A stretch of 64,000 bases of DNA. Source: Morinoia aosen (lineage: Eukaryota > Arthropoda > Malacostraca > Amphipoda > Talitridae). The DNA lies in assembly GCA_030386875.1 (NCBI GenBank), contig CM059557.1, positions 59,846,514-59,910,513 of the forward strand, given 5' to 3'. Shown piece by piece: positions 23,501-34,517 of this stretch. The position numbers and the translations under genes were made by a program. The notes below the pieces were generated by a model that saw only the letters and a program-made list of their open reading frames with translations, did not search any database and had not been told where the DNA came from. Positions within the stretch are counted from its first letter, which is position 1, and each line of letters opens with the position of its first letter.

Positions 23501-26405
23501 ATGCATCATAAAAAAACATAAAAGTGCAATAAATAAAAAATGGCCAGTGATTTTCTGACTTCTGTTTTTTGTATTTTACCGAAATAAAAACTCAAATTTC
23601 GTAGATTTTCATTGGGGTAGCAGTATTTTTTTCCCCACTGACAGAAAGAGCAACTCTCATTACAATGAACCCCCAATGAAACTTCTAACATGATTAATGA
23701 ATGTACAGTAAGTTGCACAGTTGACCCATTTTCTTCAAACCTCTTGTTAGGTCGACCATGTGGAGACGGGTTAAGCAACATTTTTTGTTGCTTTCTTAGT
23801 GTTATTCATTAGTTGACTCGTTCTTTTTGCGTTCTGATAAAAAGGAACTAAAAAATTAACATGTTTTAAGACGAGACTGACTTATTCTTTTTGCTTGAAA
23901 TACTTTCAAGTCACTCGTATATTTTTCCCCTCCATTAGGTTTTCTATAATAATTGAAAATTCTGTCACCTACAGACAAACTTTATTCGTCGAATCAAGAA
24001 CTTATGAAAATGCTGTATCCAAAGTGAAGGCCTATGAAGACATTTTTGTAATTGACCCGTTGTTTTTTTTTACAGAGAGCTATTTTAGTGAAAATTTCCA
24101 AAGATCTTAGTGACCATTTGACATTTACTTCCTTGATTTCAATCAAGGTAGAAACTTATTTTTATTTCATTTCATTTTCAGCTTGAAGAAATATACAAGA
24201 CCGCTCATCAAAAGATCCGTGAAGACCCTGTCAGAGTGAAGAAGACACCCAAAACAGTAAGTCTACGTCGTTTGGTACATACGTAAGATAGTTCATTATG
24301 TACGAAAACACTGAAGGTGCGGTTTTCATCATACTCCATACGGTTGTGTCAAGTGTGTGTTGGGTGGAGTAGTGAGGGTGTCTTTGGCTGAGATGCTAAT
24401 AGCTCAGCGTTGGATGCTTGGGTAGCGTTGATGCTGAACTTCATTATAAGGTGATTAATCTCTAATTTTTGTCTCTTTGCATAAATCCGGGAGTCTTCAG
24501 CTCCTTCGTTGCTTTTAAGGAACTCAATCGGTGTGTTGTCTTGGAACAGATTACTTATTATGGTATTGCTCTGAAAATCATGGTGATTTTCATGGAAAGA
24601 TGCGAAACAATGAACTGGAAATTGAAATAGAAAAGTACTTCTATTTATTTATTATGTTATTTTCTGGTACACTACTGTATTTTTCAGCACTGACTACTTT
24701 TTTCCACTCAGTCTGGGTCCATAAACGTTTCTATGCAGAAAGAACGAAGGCACACCTCGTACTTGAATTCCGCTTATCCTAAATTTTGCGTTAAATGGTC
24801 CTTCCTCTCGTAAAATATCTTTGTTGCGCTTAGGGAGGCTTTAACTGGGTAATCTAATCTAAGCAAGAGATTTATTGGAGTGGGTGGCACATCATCATCT
24901 CCCTTCATTTTATTGTTAATGTTCGTTGCATGAGAACTTTATCTTGTTCGATAAGGCGTGTCGGTTTTTTATAGCACGTGAAGTTCATGCCTGACAACGT
25001 GTAGTGGCAGGTTCAGAGGAATTCGAGTGACAAAAAGAGGATCAATTTTTAAATTTATTCAAGTGATGTTACTTTCCCTAAAGGCGAGTGGTGTGCACTT
25101 GAATATTAGTAACACGGGCCGCCAGATGCTTTTTTTAACAGGTGATGGTTTAATTTGAATTCATTAAGGGTCAGACAAGCAAGAAGTGCTGGCTAATGCT
25201 ACTTGGAGTAAATGCTGTACTCGCGTGTATGAACATTTTCCGTCACTAAGTCACAAAAGGGACAATTAGTTGGTATAGTCGAGTTAGTCCGTTACATACT
25301 GTAACTGGTGCTCCCAGGCGTGATATTGTTTGGATACCTCAGCTATAGATAGGCCTTCGGGTTCATGCCCGCTTAACTTTTTTCAACTTAAATACCTGTT
25401 CAACCATCTCATTTTTTGTCTTTCCTTCCTCTTCTTTCTTCAGTAAGTTCTACGCGCAATATTTCCTGTGTGGGAAGACTTTTTTTTAATAGATTCGTGG
25501 ATTGAATGGTTCCTTCTCTTCGTTCATTTGAGATCTTTCTTGTAATATTGTAGAGCCATAAACCGCCTAAAACAGCAATAACAATTATGTACGTAAAATT
25601 TAGTGTTCTGTCTTTTTATTGTTCTGTCTATTTATTTTATTTCTGGTTGAAATAATGCATCAGAAACGCGTTTAGTTTCGTTTAGCTGATTCTTCTGGAA
25701 AAATCTGGCGTAGAAGGCCGGAATGATTTTTTTTTAAATTTACGCTAGTTGTAAAACTATCAACAAAAAGTTTTATTGAGCTGTTTCAATGCAGAAATCC
25801 TTAACCAAAAAATACATTAGAGTTTGTAGCTTGCACTCGAGTAGTGCTACGTTAATAGAGCGTGGTATGTTGTTTCTTTGTGAAAATATAAAGTTGAGAT
25901 TTTTAATCAAAATTCTTACATAAATTTTAGTTACTTTTATCGGCTCATTGACTGACGGTAAATTTTTAGTTGCTCAATCATTTTGGTTCGAGCGGAATTT
26001 TGGTATACTAACATCAAAGGGTCATCAGATTTGGAAGGAGACTGCTCCAAGTTACTCTTCTGGTAAGGCGTCAGTGCCGATCAACGAATGGTTGAGCGTA
26101 TATTTATTGGTATCAATGAACTTTTTCTTTCAATGCCAATCGGTAATTTATTGCTTGAATAAATTTTTTAATTCGTGTTGAAACCACGCCAATCTATCAT
26201 TATAAAGAAAACCGTAAAAGTGTGTTGATTATCTTGGTGGCTCGGATATAATTTTGATATTTTGTTTCAGTATGCCAAACCAAGGCGCTTCAACCCGAAG
26301 AGGCTCACCCGCAAGCAGCGCGACAAGAAGGTCGCCACCGCCAAGAAGCAATGGCTTGCAAGGATCGAAAAGGGCAAGGTGTCGGGCAAGACTCTCAGGG
26401 TCTAA
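14531..26405 (+). CDS. RpL5: Ribosomal protein L5 (uL18 family), seven exons
   Basis: Large-subunit ribosomal protein that binds 5S rRNA and helps carry it into the 60S subunit. Coding exons: 14531-14533 (ATG only, then GTAAGA), 17480-17625, 19182-19356, 20243-20445, 21697-21874, 24182-24256 and 26271-26405 (TAA). All introns are GT-AG and phases match, giving 304 aa against about 297-299 usually. Landmarks: [20 protein letters not shown] at the N-terminus, [23 protein letters not shown] and [10 protein letters not shown] in exon 3, [20 protein letters not shown] in exon 4, KRFPGF in exon 5, and a Lys/Arg-rich tail in exon 7. The split directly after the start codon is what made exon 1 easy to miss. 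Identity is certain; exon 1 rests on its ATG-GTAAGA junction plus the initiator upstream. Confidence 0.95.
15213..15747. mobile_element. Foldback (long inverted repeat) MITE in RpL5 intron 1
   Basis: The element starts GGTAAATGTTGAGGAC and ends with its complement. It is flanked on both sides by the perfect 8-bp duplication CTTTTTAG (15205-15212 and 15748-15755). The two arms are complementary over most of their length and meet at a small hairpin around 15500-15540 (AGTTCTTTTAGT against ACTAAAAGAACT). The left arm carries about 80 extra bases, GC-rich, not matched in the right. An 8-bp duplication fits hAT or P superfamily transposition. There is no coding capacity, so it must have been moved in trans. 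Confidence 0.85.
16345..16710. mobile_element. Degenerate second copy of the foldback family, RpL5 intron 1
   Basis: The left arm near 16348 (ATAATAAACAACTTCCCTTC, then TATGCACTTTCC) is inverted near 16660-16707 (GTGCATAGGTAGAAAAGTTG, then TTTATTTTGACC). The same words occur in the 15213 and 51204 copies. The arms are diverged and no target duplication was recognised. Confidence 0.6.
17626..26270 (+). other. RpL5 introns 2-6 (non-coding except the exons listed)
   Basis: Intron 2 (17626-19181), intron 3 (19357-20242), intron 4 (20446-21696), intron 5 (21875-24181) and intron 6 (24257-26270) are AT-rich. Apart from the TTAA-flanked element in intron 5, no genes are supported. Box C/D or H/ACA snoRNAs are common guests of ribosomal protein introns. 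By eye I found no pair of C and D boxes with a closing stem. Confidence 0.6.
22940..23770. mobile_element. piggyBac-type non-autonomous element in RpL5 intron 5
   Basis: TTAA (22936-22939) then CCCGTCGCCACGTCC on the left. On the right GGAGACGGG then TTAA (23771-23774), the inverse of CCCGTCTCC. The TTAA target and CCC start are the piggyBac hallmark. The roughly 20-bp inverted ends agree at about two thirds of positions. The 831-bp interior shows no recognisable transposase; short frames on the - strand have no family motif. Confidence 0.65.
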
Positions 26406-26993
26406 GCGGTTTGATAAATCTGCCCAGCGAGAATGTTTCTCATTTAATTTCCTTTTCGTGATCAATTTAAGATCTTGAGCATGAAACGCTTCATCGCTAA
26501 GACCGTCTGTGAATTATACTGAAAAGTAAATAATATGAGAATTAGAATTGTTCATGCGTACATGCATATTTAGCTTACGTTTGGTTATACAATACTTGGA
26601 AGTCCCTACTACTGTAATTTGCTTAATTCATATAGGTATATTCATGAATCTGTCTGTAACATTCGTAATAGTTCATATCCGTTTGATTTCATGGAGACGA
26701 TTCTAAGGACAAAAAAAAACTGGAATCTCTTCACTACCGTTTAGAAGCCAAAAAAATATTGCGGCAATGGAAATTGAGTTGAGTCAAAGAAAGTAAAACT
26801 TGGTGAGAATTTTTTTTCCAAAAAAGTTGAATATAATTGCTTGCCTAGTTAGGTAGTCTCCGTCACCCTCTTCAGGAATCTCAAATGACCGTATTTGTGG
26901 TACGAGGTTAACCAGTGCGTAAGTACAAAAATAATTTCATCGCTGGTGCTACTGCGATGCTAGCTGGGTGTGCTTTTAAGATATTAACCCTTT
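26406..26993 (+). other. RpL5 3' untranslated and downstream sequence
   Basis: AT-rich and without a gene. No canonical AATAAA was found close to the stop codon; an AATAAT-like word at about 26530 is the nearest candidate polyadenylation signal. Confidence 0.4.
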
Positions 26994-26997
26994 AACG

Positions 26998-27209
26998 CCC
27001 CAGAGGACACCAGTGTCCTCTTTCAAAATTCCCCTTCAATATATTTTATTTCTTATTCAATTAGTTCCCTAATGTGTTCTTTGAAGTTCTCTGCCGAGTG
27101 GCAGTTCTTATCCCATCCTGATATCGGTGACTGCCAGATGCCAGCGCCAGTTTAGTGACGGTGGTTGTGTTAACGGTAATATGAGTACAAAAATTCGGAC
27201 GTTAAAGGG
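26998..27209. mobile_element. piggyBac-like MITE (212 bp), copy 1
   Basis: TTAA (26994-26997) and TTAA (27210-27213) flank inverted ends CCCTTTAACG and CGTTAAAGGG (with one extra T at the right). Just inside the left end is a perfect hairpin AGAGGACAC..GTGTCCTCT. A diverged relative lies at 46131-46347. Confidence 0.8.
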
Positions 27210-27393
27210 TTAAGTCAACTTTTCGCCGCTGGATTCCTTCACTATGCTTACTACTGATGTATTGAAGAAACCGCCCGTAACTTCCTCTCCTTGCGATGGT
27301 AACTCAACTCGAGCTTCACATTTCTCTCACTGATTTCATTGCACACATCATTCTTTGAGGATGAAATCGAGGAGCACACATAATTTTTCACCG

Positions 27394-27756
27394 TCTTCGT
27401 AGACTCAAAAAGTGTAATAGATTCTGCTCAAATGTACAACAGTACCCACCTCATTATTGCGGAGATCGTCTTAAAGCTGGCACAGCTTGCAAATGAACAG
27501 AAGCGTGTAGAGATATGCTGGGTGCCCGCGCATCGCAGTAAAGGACCCGTGTCCGTGCTTTAATGTTGTTTGTATCAACACCCCTCATTATTATGCCCGC
27601 GCATGTGGGGATATCCGGCAATGAGAGAGCAGACCGGGAAGCTAAGCCAGCTGCTGGGTCAAGTGAGAGAGCACTGAATATGATGGTCCCTTCCAGTGAT
27701 TATTATCCTCGTGAAGGATTTGTGGCAGCGAAACTGGATAGACACAACTAACAATA
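27394..27756 (+). pseudogene. RNase H fragment of a non-LTR retrotransposon
   Basis: The conceptual reading gives FVDSKSVIDSAQ, then IAEIVLKLAQLANEQKRVEI and CWVPAH, and after a break HVGISGNERADREAKPAAG and MMVPSSDYYPREGF. These match the RNase H of NLR-1 (FVDSKSVV.., CWVPGHVGVSGYERADQEAK). Between the two halves the words around TGCCCGCGCAT are repeated, so a short insertion or duplication has split the domain at about 27530-27595. Both ends are truncated. Confidence 0.75.
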
Positions 27757-27968
27757 AATTGAGAATTCGAAGTCGAAGAATACAGCACCGATAGGTATAT
27801 TCAATAGAATTTAACGAAGCTAAATTTAAAATAACTGAATTGGTCAATTTTAAACGATTCGGAGACCAGTGCATCTTTGGTAAGTCTAAAAAAAAGTTTT
27901 TTTTTTTAGTTCTTGACAAATTAGATCAGTAAAAAAAACGTCTATACAAAAATTTCCAAAGGGGATGG

Positions 27969-28136
27969 ACTATTAGCAATTTAAAAGCGGCTTCTGTTTT
28001 GCAATATGAAGGGACTCTAAAATGCGCAAATCTAACTCGTCAGGTGTAGATCATAAAATTACGCGTTTTAGAATCCCTTCACATTGCAAAAGAGAAGAGA
28101 AGCCGCTTTTAAATAATGCTAATAGTTCATATTCTT
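27969..28136. repeat. Inverted repeat with about 60-bp arms
   Basis: ACTATTAGCA..TTTAAAAGCGGCTTCT at 27969-27995 is inverted at 28100-28136. Further matching words (TTGCAATATGAAGGGACTCT against a slightly diverged complement) reach in to a spacer of about 30 bases. It would form a long hairpin. No target duplication is evident. Confidence 0.65.
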
Positions 28137-28149
28137 TAGAAATTGCTGC

Positions 28150-28653
28150 GACATTTCTTTGCGGTGTGTCCGTATGTCAGACAGTTATGACACATCATCG
28201 GTTATTGTTGAACGGGTGCACTCTCGTATCTTGTCTTCCTCCGGGGATGTATATATTGTATGGTACGTATTGCTGTCTAAATATCACGAGAAAAGCTTGC
28301 GTTTCGGGGTATCGTGGTTGGATGAAGTTTGCTCTGGTAAAATTTTCTGCATTATATTCCTCCTGGAGTCCAGCCTTGAATTCATCTATGTCAAAGTCGT
28401 TTATGCAGGTCAGTCCAAGTGAGTGGTTGAAGCGGTCATATTCCTCCGTCCAGCAAGGCACATCTTCAATCTGCGTTAGACTCACCATTTTTGCCGCCTG
28501 TCGCTCACTCTTCATCTCCACCACCATCATTTCCCTGTTCATGCTAAATAGTCTCTTCGGTTTCTGTCCAGTCAGTGCCACAATCTCTCCCATTACTTTG
28601 AAGAATAATGGAAGAGAAAATAATAATAATAATAATCTTCTTTTCTTCTTCAA
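28150..28653 (-). pseudogene. ORF1 fragment of a non-LTR retrotransposon related to NLR-2
   Basis: The - strand reading contains GLTCINDFDIDEFKAGLQEE, then ANFIQPRYPETQAFLVIFRQ, then YIPGGRQDTRVHPF. This aligns with both modules of NLR-2 ORF1 (GLIYINEYNMENFSEFETGL; YIPGERSDTRVYPY). The zinc-knuckle half is missing, so this is a truncated copy. The first residues upstream of the homology are low-complexity and not part of the domain. Confidence 0.75.
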
Positions 28654-28802
28654 AAAGCGACGGAGAAATACTTCGGGAAGTATTTATCTTTGGTCAGTTG
28701 TAGAGGAATGTACTTTTGTTTCCTTTTTGGTTGGGCTCCTCCGATTGCGGGTGTTTTCGGAGGTCCCTCTCCCGATGTCTCCATAGGTTCCAGGATTTAG
28801 TG

Positions 28803-28876
28803 CTCGCGATAGCCATGTGCTAGAGGTTCTGCTGCCGTGCGGCAGAGACCCGGGTTCGAAACTCGGCGCTGGCGAT
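28803..28876 (+). other. tRNA-like (pol III promoter-like) sequence at the NLR-1 5' end
   Basis: CCGGGTTCGAAACTCGG forms a T-arm with a near-consensus B box (GGTTCGAAACT). Upstream TAGCCATGTGCTA can form a D-arm and TCTGC..GCAGA an anticodon-like arm with an enlarged loop. The acceptor stem does not pair well, so it is not a working tRNA. It may be a SINE head or a promoter of the adjacent retroelement. Confidence 0.4.
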
Positions 28877-29359
28877 TTTCTCCGTTGGGTATAGGAGAAA
28901 AATTCCAAGCACAATACCCCACTCTACCCAGGTGTCTGACCCTCCCAACCTCCCCCTACCTTATTGTGGTGGGAGGGTTTGCGTGCTGTGAGGAAGGGTG
29001 AGGCTATGCTGTCAGGACTTTATGTCCTGGTGGGTTCAACCGTGGCAGACAGGCTCACCTGGAGCAGCCAGACAAAGTGGGGGGCCATGGGAAGGCCCCC
29101 ATGTAAATAAAACCGGACCCCGGCAGTTACGGGTGATAAAGCCCCTGTTACCCCGGGCGTACATAGGGGCTGCCACGGGCCGGGGTCGACGGTGGGAGGG
29201 ATTTTCATTCCTATTGGTCAGTGTGTGCCCGCCTTAAACGCGGAGACGCGTCAGTAGGGGGGGTTCTCTTCCGGCCTGGATAGGTGGGGGGAACCCTCAC
29301 TGACAGGAGTCTCCTAAACACTTGAGCTTGCTTTTTCTTCTAATACTTTACCTACTTCA

Positions 29360-31243
29360 ATGTTGACGACACGGCCCTCACAAATGGACACACTCACTGG
29401 AATTCCCTCTCCTGAACCCGGTAAACGAGTCGTACCGTCATCTCAATTTCCTGTAGGTGGCGAGGGGACAGGCTGGCGTGACGGAAGTGCAGAGTGGACA
29501 ATGCAGCCATATGAACCACCCAGACCTTCGAGACCTGCCGAGGCCTCATCTGATGGCCGAGCGCCGGGAGCAGGCAGAAGGAAAAACCGTCGTTGGCAAC
29601 GTCTGCCCTCGGCGGTAGAAGATGAATTGCCTGCCGTGGAATACAAAAAGTTCTTTGTAATAAAAGCCAACGATAACTCCCCTATGGCTGAAGTGGACGT
29701 CGCGAAAGCCTACAGAGAAATATGTCACCGACTCGGGGGTGAACCCACTAAAATTAATGAAGTCCGTAACGGCAGCGAAGTCAAGAATCTTCACCAGAGC
29801 CCCTGCATCACCACCATTAAGTCTCTTGCTGGAGTGGAGGTAACAGTATCTCCGAATGAACGCCTTAATCAAACGAAAGGAACAATCTGGTATAAGAACA
29901 GCCCAAGGTACACAGACGCTCGTATCTTGGAGGAGCTGGAGCGATTCGGCGCCAAAGAGGTATATTGCTTCAAAAGGAGAGAGAGAGGTGTGCTAACTCC
30001 AGGTCGAGTATACCTCATAACTTTTGATCGTTGTAGGCTGCCCGATACTGTGTCAATCGGGTGGACGCGATGCCAGGTGCGCCAGTACGTGCCGAGACCG
30101 AGGCGCTGTTTTAAATGCCAGGCCTTCGGACACGGCGCCAAAACCTGCCGCGCCCAGCAAGGCACATGCGCAAATTGCTCAATGGAGCAACATGAGTCGC
30201 CTTGTGTCCGACCTGCGAGAGGCGCCAACTGTGAGGGTGCGCATCCAGCCAGCTCCACATCATGTTCCCACTATGAGATTGAAGCAGAAATCCTCGCAAC
30301 TCAGGTGAGAGAGAGCATTAGCTATGGAGAAGCCAAGAGGACGGTGACATCCAGGTATGTTTCTCCCCGCACTTCTTACGCTGACGCCGCCTAACACCGT
30401 AGACTGAACTCTCAGCCAATTTTTCGGCAACCTGAGGAACCGCACTCGCGGAGTGTGGCAGCACGGCGAGATGAGCAGGAGCCAGAGCCTTTGAGCCCTG
30501 TGGATGCCTCTGCTCTGAGAAGCCAGAGTCTGGCCCAGAGGCCTCCAGTGCGCGTGACCCAACCTTTGGCTCAATCAGGACCCTCTAATAAGGAAATTTC
30601 AAAAGATCCAGCTTCCACCACTCACCAGGAAGATTCATCTAACGAACAGTTTCAATCAATCCCCTCAATTATTACCTCCCGCAAAAGAACTAAAAGCGAC
30701 ATATCGCCCCCACAAGATGGAAAACGAACAAAAACTCCGAAAACACTGAGATTTATGGAAGACACCCCAGCAGACAATCAAGGCCAAGCTATCCCGAGTC
30801 AAGAGAAGGATCCTGTCAGGGATTCAGTGGCTACAACCGGTGGAAGGGCAGAGCACGAACGCAGCACTGTGAGGGAGTCTCGGTCTGCCGTGCGAGGGCC
30901 CAGCCGTGGAGACAAGCAGGAAAGGGGATCCGGGCGTGACTTGTCGCTACCGACCAAAGAAAAGAATAGCTCCCACATTGACAGTGAAAAGCAGCGTAAT
31001 ATTGTTACCCAACGCATTCGTTCTTTAGAGCGGGTCACGACCGTCCCAAAAGAAGTAGCATCACACCTGTTAAAAATCTTCCCACCTCCAAAAAACCTCC
31101 CCACCGTGCCTCCTCCGGCAGTACCTGTCCACCCGTGGATTGACCGACCTCCTGTCTCTACGTCACCCGGACTGGCGTGTGCTGCAGGTGAGGGAATTGA
31201 AAAGGATCCTACGTATATAACATCTAAAACTGACAAGAAATGA
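29360..31243 (+). pseudogene. NLR-1 ORF1 (Gag-like nucleic-acid-binding protein), one in-frame stop
   Basis: The reading frame from ATG 29360 is open to TGA 31241-31243 apart from a TAA at 30392-30394. Before the stop lies a domain resembling other non-LTR ORF1 proteins (residues about 100-230), then zinc knuckles: CFKCQAFGHGAKTC, CANCSMEQHESPC and a damaged third cluster around NCEGAHPASSTSC. After the stop the chain is Pro/Ser/charge-rich and low in structure. ORF1 products bind element RNA and act in particle formation and nuclear entry. The final TGA overlaps the ORF2 start (ATGA), suggesting reinitiation. Confidence 0.82.
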
Positions 31244-34200
31244 ACACCTTCTTACAATGGAATATACGTGGCTACAGACGGAATTACGGAGACTTGAGAG
31301 CACTTCTGGAGAGGCACCAGCCCTGTTGTGTTTGTCTGCAGGAAACACTGCTGGGGAACGTTACCCCAAGGCCTCCAAGCAACTACAATATAGAGTTGTT
31401 CTCCCCAGTGCCCAACCCGGTACCAGGAACGGGACTGGCGGTGCTTGTGCGGAGAGACGTTGGCTACAGTAGATTTGCGGTAAACACCAGGCTGCAGGCT
31501 ATCGCTTTCCGTGTCTACATTGGGAAACGTATGATAACAGTATGTAACATCTACATACCACCAGGCGAACCCTTAGCCCTGCAAGATCTCAGCCTCTTGA
31601 GCAATCAACTCGCGAGGCCGGCCTTGATCCTGGGAGACGTCAATGCCAAGCACATACTTTGGGGAAACGTCCAGAGCGATCGTCGAGGTGAAATTGTGGA
31701 GGACTTCATCGTCGCTTCTGATTTTTGTCTTCTGAACACCGGAGCCCCCATGCATTTTCACGTGCAGACTGCGACTTCCTCCGCCATCGACCTGAGTCTT
31801 TGCACTCCCGACATCCTTTCCGAATTCCGGTGGTCCGTGAGTGGCGATGCACATGGTAGTGATCATTACCCCGTCTTAATGCACTCGGTCCAAAACCAGC
31901 AGATGCTGATAGAACCAAGGTTTAACTTCAAAAAGGCCAACTGGAGAAACTTTGGAGCGCTGACGACAATGGAGGACCCAAATGAAGCTCATGGCGTAGA
32001 TGAATTGGTTGACAGCTTTGTGAGTACAATGCACGAAGCCGCCAACAGTGCTATTCCAAAGTCTAAAGGCGGTTGCCCAGTGCACCGCGTCCCGTGGTGG
32101 AACAATGACTGCCAGGCCGCTAATATCGAGAGGAAACGCGCATTGCGACGATACCAAAGAACAAAAGAACTAGCTGACAAGATCGCATACAATCGGGCTA
32201 GAGCGCGAGCTCAGATTATAAAAGACGTCGCCCGTAAGGTATCGTCTCAGAAATACGTCTCCACTCTCAACAGCGATACTCCTATGGCCAAGGTATGGCA
32301 GCTAGTCAATAAAATGAGGGGAAAATGCAGTTATAGACAGCCGTGCCTAGAAGTTAATGGTGTTCTCACCTCAGACCCCGTCCCCGTCCAATCTGGCAGT
32401 CGGCAGCTTCGAGGGACCACAGACGCTCTGCTCCGCTTACAGAACCACCTGGTAGCCAACCTTGCCGAGCGTCGCCGAACCATGTGTCTTTTCTTCGATA
32501 TGCATAAAGCCTATGACACCGTGTGGAGATATGGAATACTTAAGACACTACACGAGTATGGACTCCGTGGTAACATGGCCCTGTATATTCGAGAATTTCT
32601 TGGTGAAAGAACTTTCCGCGTTAAGGTCGGCGGCACCCTCTCTTCCTCGCAGTTGCAGTGTGAAGGTTTACCGCAGGGCAGTGTTATGAGCTGCACCCTG
32701 TTTAGTGTCGCCTTAAATGGTATCACCTCCACCTTGCCTCCCGGAACGGTGGCCTCCTTATATGTGGACGACTTTATGGTATACTCTTCATCAACACATT
32801 TTCCGGCTCTGACGCGAAGAATGCAATTAGCCATCAATAACGCTAATAAGTGGGCTCAGGAACATGGCTTCAACTTTTCACCGGAAAAAACCGTTGGACT
32901 TTACTTCCAGGGCCGTGGCCGTAGTGATCCCCCACAGCTCACACTGCAGGGAAGACAAGCGAGTTTTCCACACAGCGCCAAGTTTCTGGGGGTGACGCTT
33001 GATGACAGGCTCTCTTGGAAGCCCTACCTAGCCACTCTCAAGGCTGACTGCGTCAGAAGGCTGAACTTGCTAAAAAGCCTGGCCGGCCTGACGTGGGGGG
33101 CTGACAGGATGACCCTACTGAGACTATATCGTACTCTTATTAGAAGCAAAATAGACTACGGCTGCATTGTGTATCAATATGCTAAGGCGACTTCACTTTC
33201 GAAGCTGGACCCTGTGCATCATGCTGCTATCAGAATCTGCACTGGCGCGTTTAGGTCATCCCCTTCCAGCAGCTTGTGTGTGGAGAGCGGTGAACCTCCT
33301 TTACGGCACCGCCGTGTGCAGCTGACCCTTCAGTACTTGGCGCGGTTGGAACAAGTCCCCTTGTCTCCTGCATGGACCAGCGTGCATGCGCCACTAGGCC
33401 GACATCTGCCTTTCCCTCACTTTCTGCCCTCATCGGAAGATTATTCGGCAGTCGTGGCTGCAATGCAGCTGAGGCCAATGAGAATACAACCAGTGTTCTT
33501 GGAAAATTTTCCCACGTGGCGTGTCCCAATCGGGAGTTTTTGTCCGGGATGTCAAATGCCTAAGAAGGATTCTATGCCTACACACATACTAAAGGGGATC
33601 TTTTTGGACCATATTGCCGAAAAACATGCCCGTGCGATGAAGTTCTATACCGGCGGCTCAAAGGTGGGAGACGCTGTGTCGGGGGAGTTGGTGAGCGCCA
33701 AGAGATTGCTCCCAGAGTCGTCCATTTTCACTGCGGAACTCTACGGTGTGCTGGAGGCCCTCCGACTAATTAAACATTGTGTGTATGATACTTTTGCTAT
33801 TTTTGTGGATTCAAAAAGTGTGGTGGAGGCCACTCGAGAGCATAATAGTACCCATCCGCTCGTTGGTGAAATCGTCATGGACTTAATAAATTTAACACGT
33901 GAGCGTAAATCTGTGACGTTGTGCTGGGTGCCCGGCCACGTAGGAGTGTCTGGCTATGAAAGAGCTGACCAGGAGGCTAAACAGGCTGCAGAGGCAAACG
34001 AAGAGACTCTAAATCTGATGGTTCCTTTCCGAGATTATTACCCTCGGATCAAAGCGGCAGTGAGAGAACGATGGCAGCAGGAATGGGACAACGCTGCTAA
34101 CGATAGCAATAAATTAAGGAGCATTAAACCCACTATACGTGAGTGGATATCGTCCAGTTGTCGTGGTCGCCGGTTAGAGGTGATGCTTTGTCGCCTCCGT

Positions 34201-34467
34201 ATTGGCCATACGCGGCTAACACACGGCCACCTGATGGAGCGGCTACCACAGCCGCAGTGCGAACGGTGTCGTGTGCCTTTGACTGTAAAGCACTTCCTCG
34301 CGGAGTGTCCCCTGAATGCTGTTGCCAGGAATCTGCATTTTCCGTACCTTCGCGGTTGTGCACAGGATGTTTTGACCGGAATACCTGGGGAGGCTGAGCG
34401 GTCAACTTATAATGTGACAGCGCTGCAGTCGTTTATTGGAGCGTGTAATCTGTCTTCAAAAATCTAG
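31240..34467 (+). pseudogene. NLR-1 ORF2: APE endonuclease, partly deleted RT, RNase H
   Basis: 1075 residues, open throughout. Endonuclease is at 1-225: QWNIRG, LQETLL, GDVNAKHILWG, SAIDLSL, SDHYPVL. RT motifs resume abruptly near residue 383: QSGSRQLRGTTDALLRL, FFDMHKAYDTVW, GLPQGSVMS, and YVDD near residue 508. Compared with NLR-2 ORF2, about 180 residues of the RT fingers are missing without a frame change (junction about 32385-32392). RNase H (from residue 800) has YTGGSK where the family has TDGS: the first catalytic Asp is Gly (codon 33652-33654). A C-terminal C-x2-C..H..C finger (CERC..HFLAEC) is kept. The product could still be made but should not polymerise. Confidence 0.88.
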
Positions 34468-34517
34468 CCTGAAGATTCTACGCATGGTAATGCGATGTAA
34501 ACACTGAACCGTAAAAT

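Noticed and set aside
23049-23781. Several - strand frames inside the TTAA element as a transposase
   Set aside because: Frames are short, in different phases and lack any piggyBac motif.
17626-26270. snoRNA genes in RpL5 introns
   Set aside because: Isolated TGATG and CTGA words occur, but no pair with a terminal stem and suitable spacing was found by eye.
28803-28876. Functional tRNA gene
   Set aside because: The acceptor stem does not pair and the anticodon loop is too long. Only the T-arm is convincing.
30455-31243. Separate gene starting at 30455
   Set aside because: It is the same frame as the 29360 ORF, interrupted by a single TAA, and so is the second half of NLR-1 ORF1.
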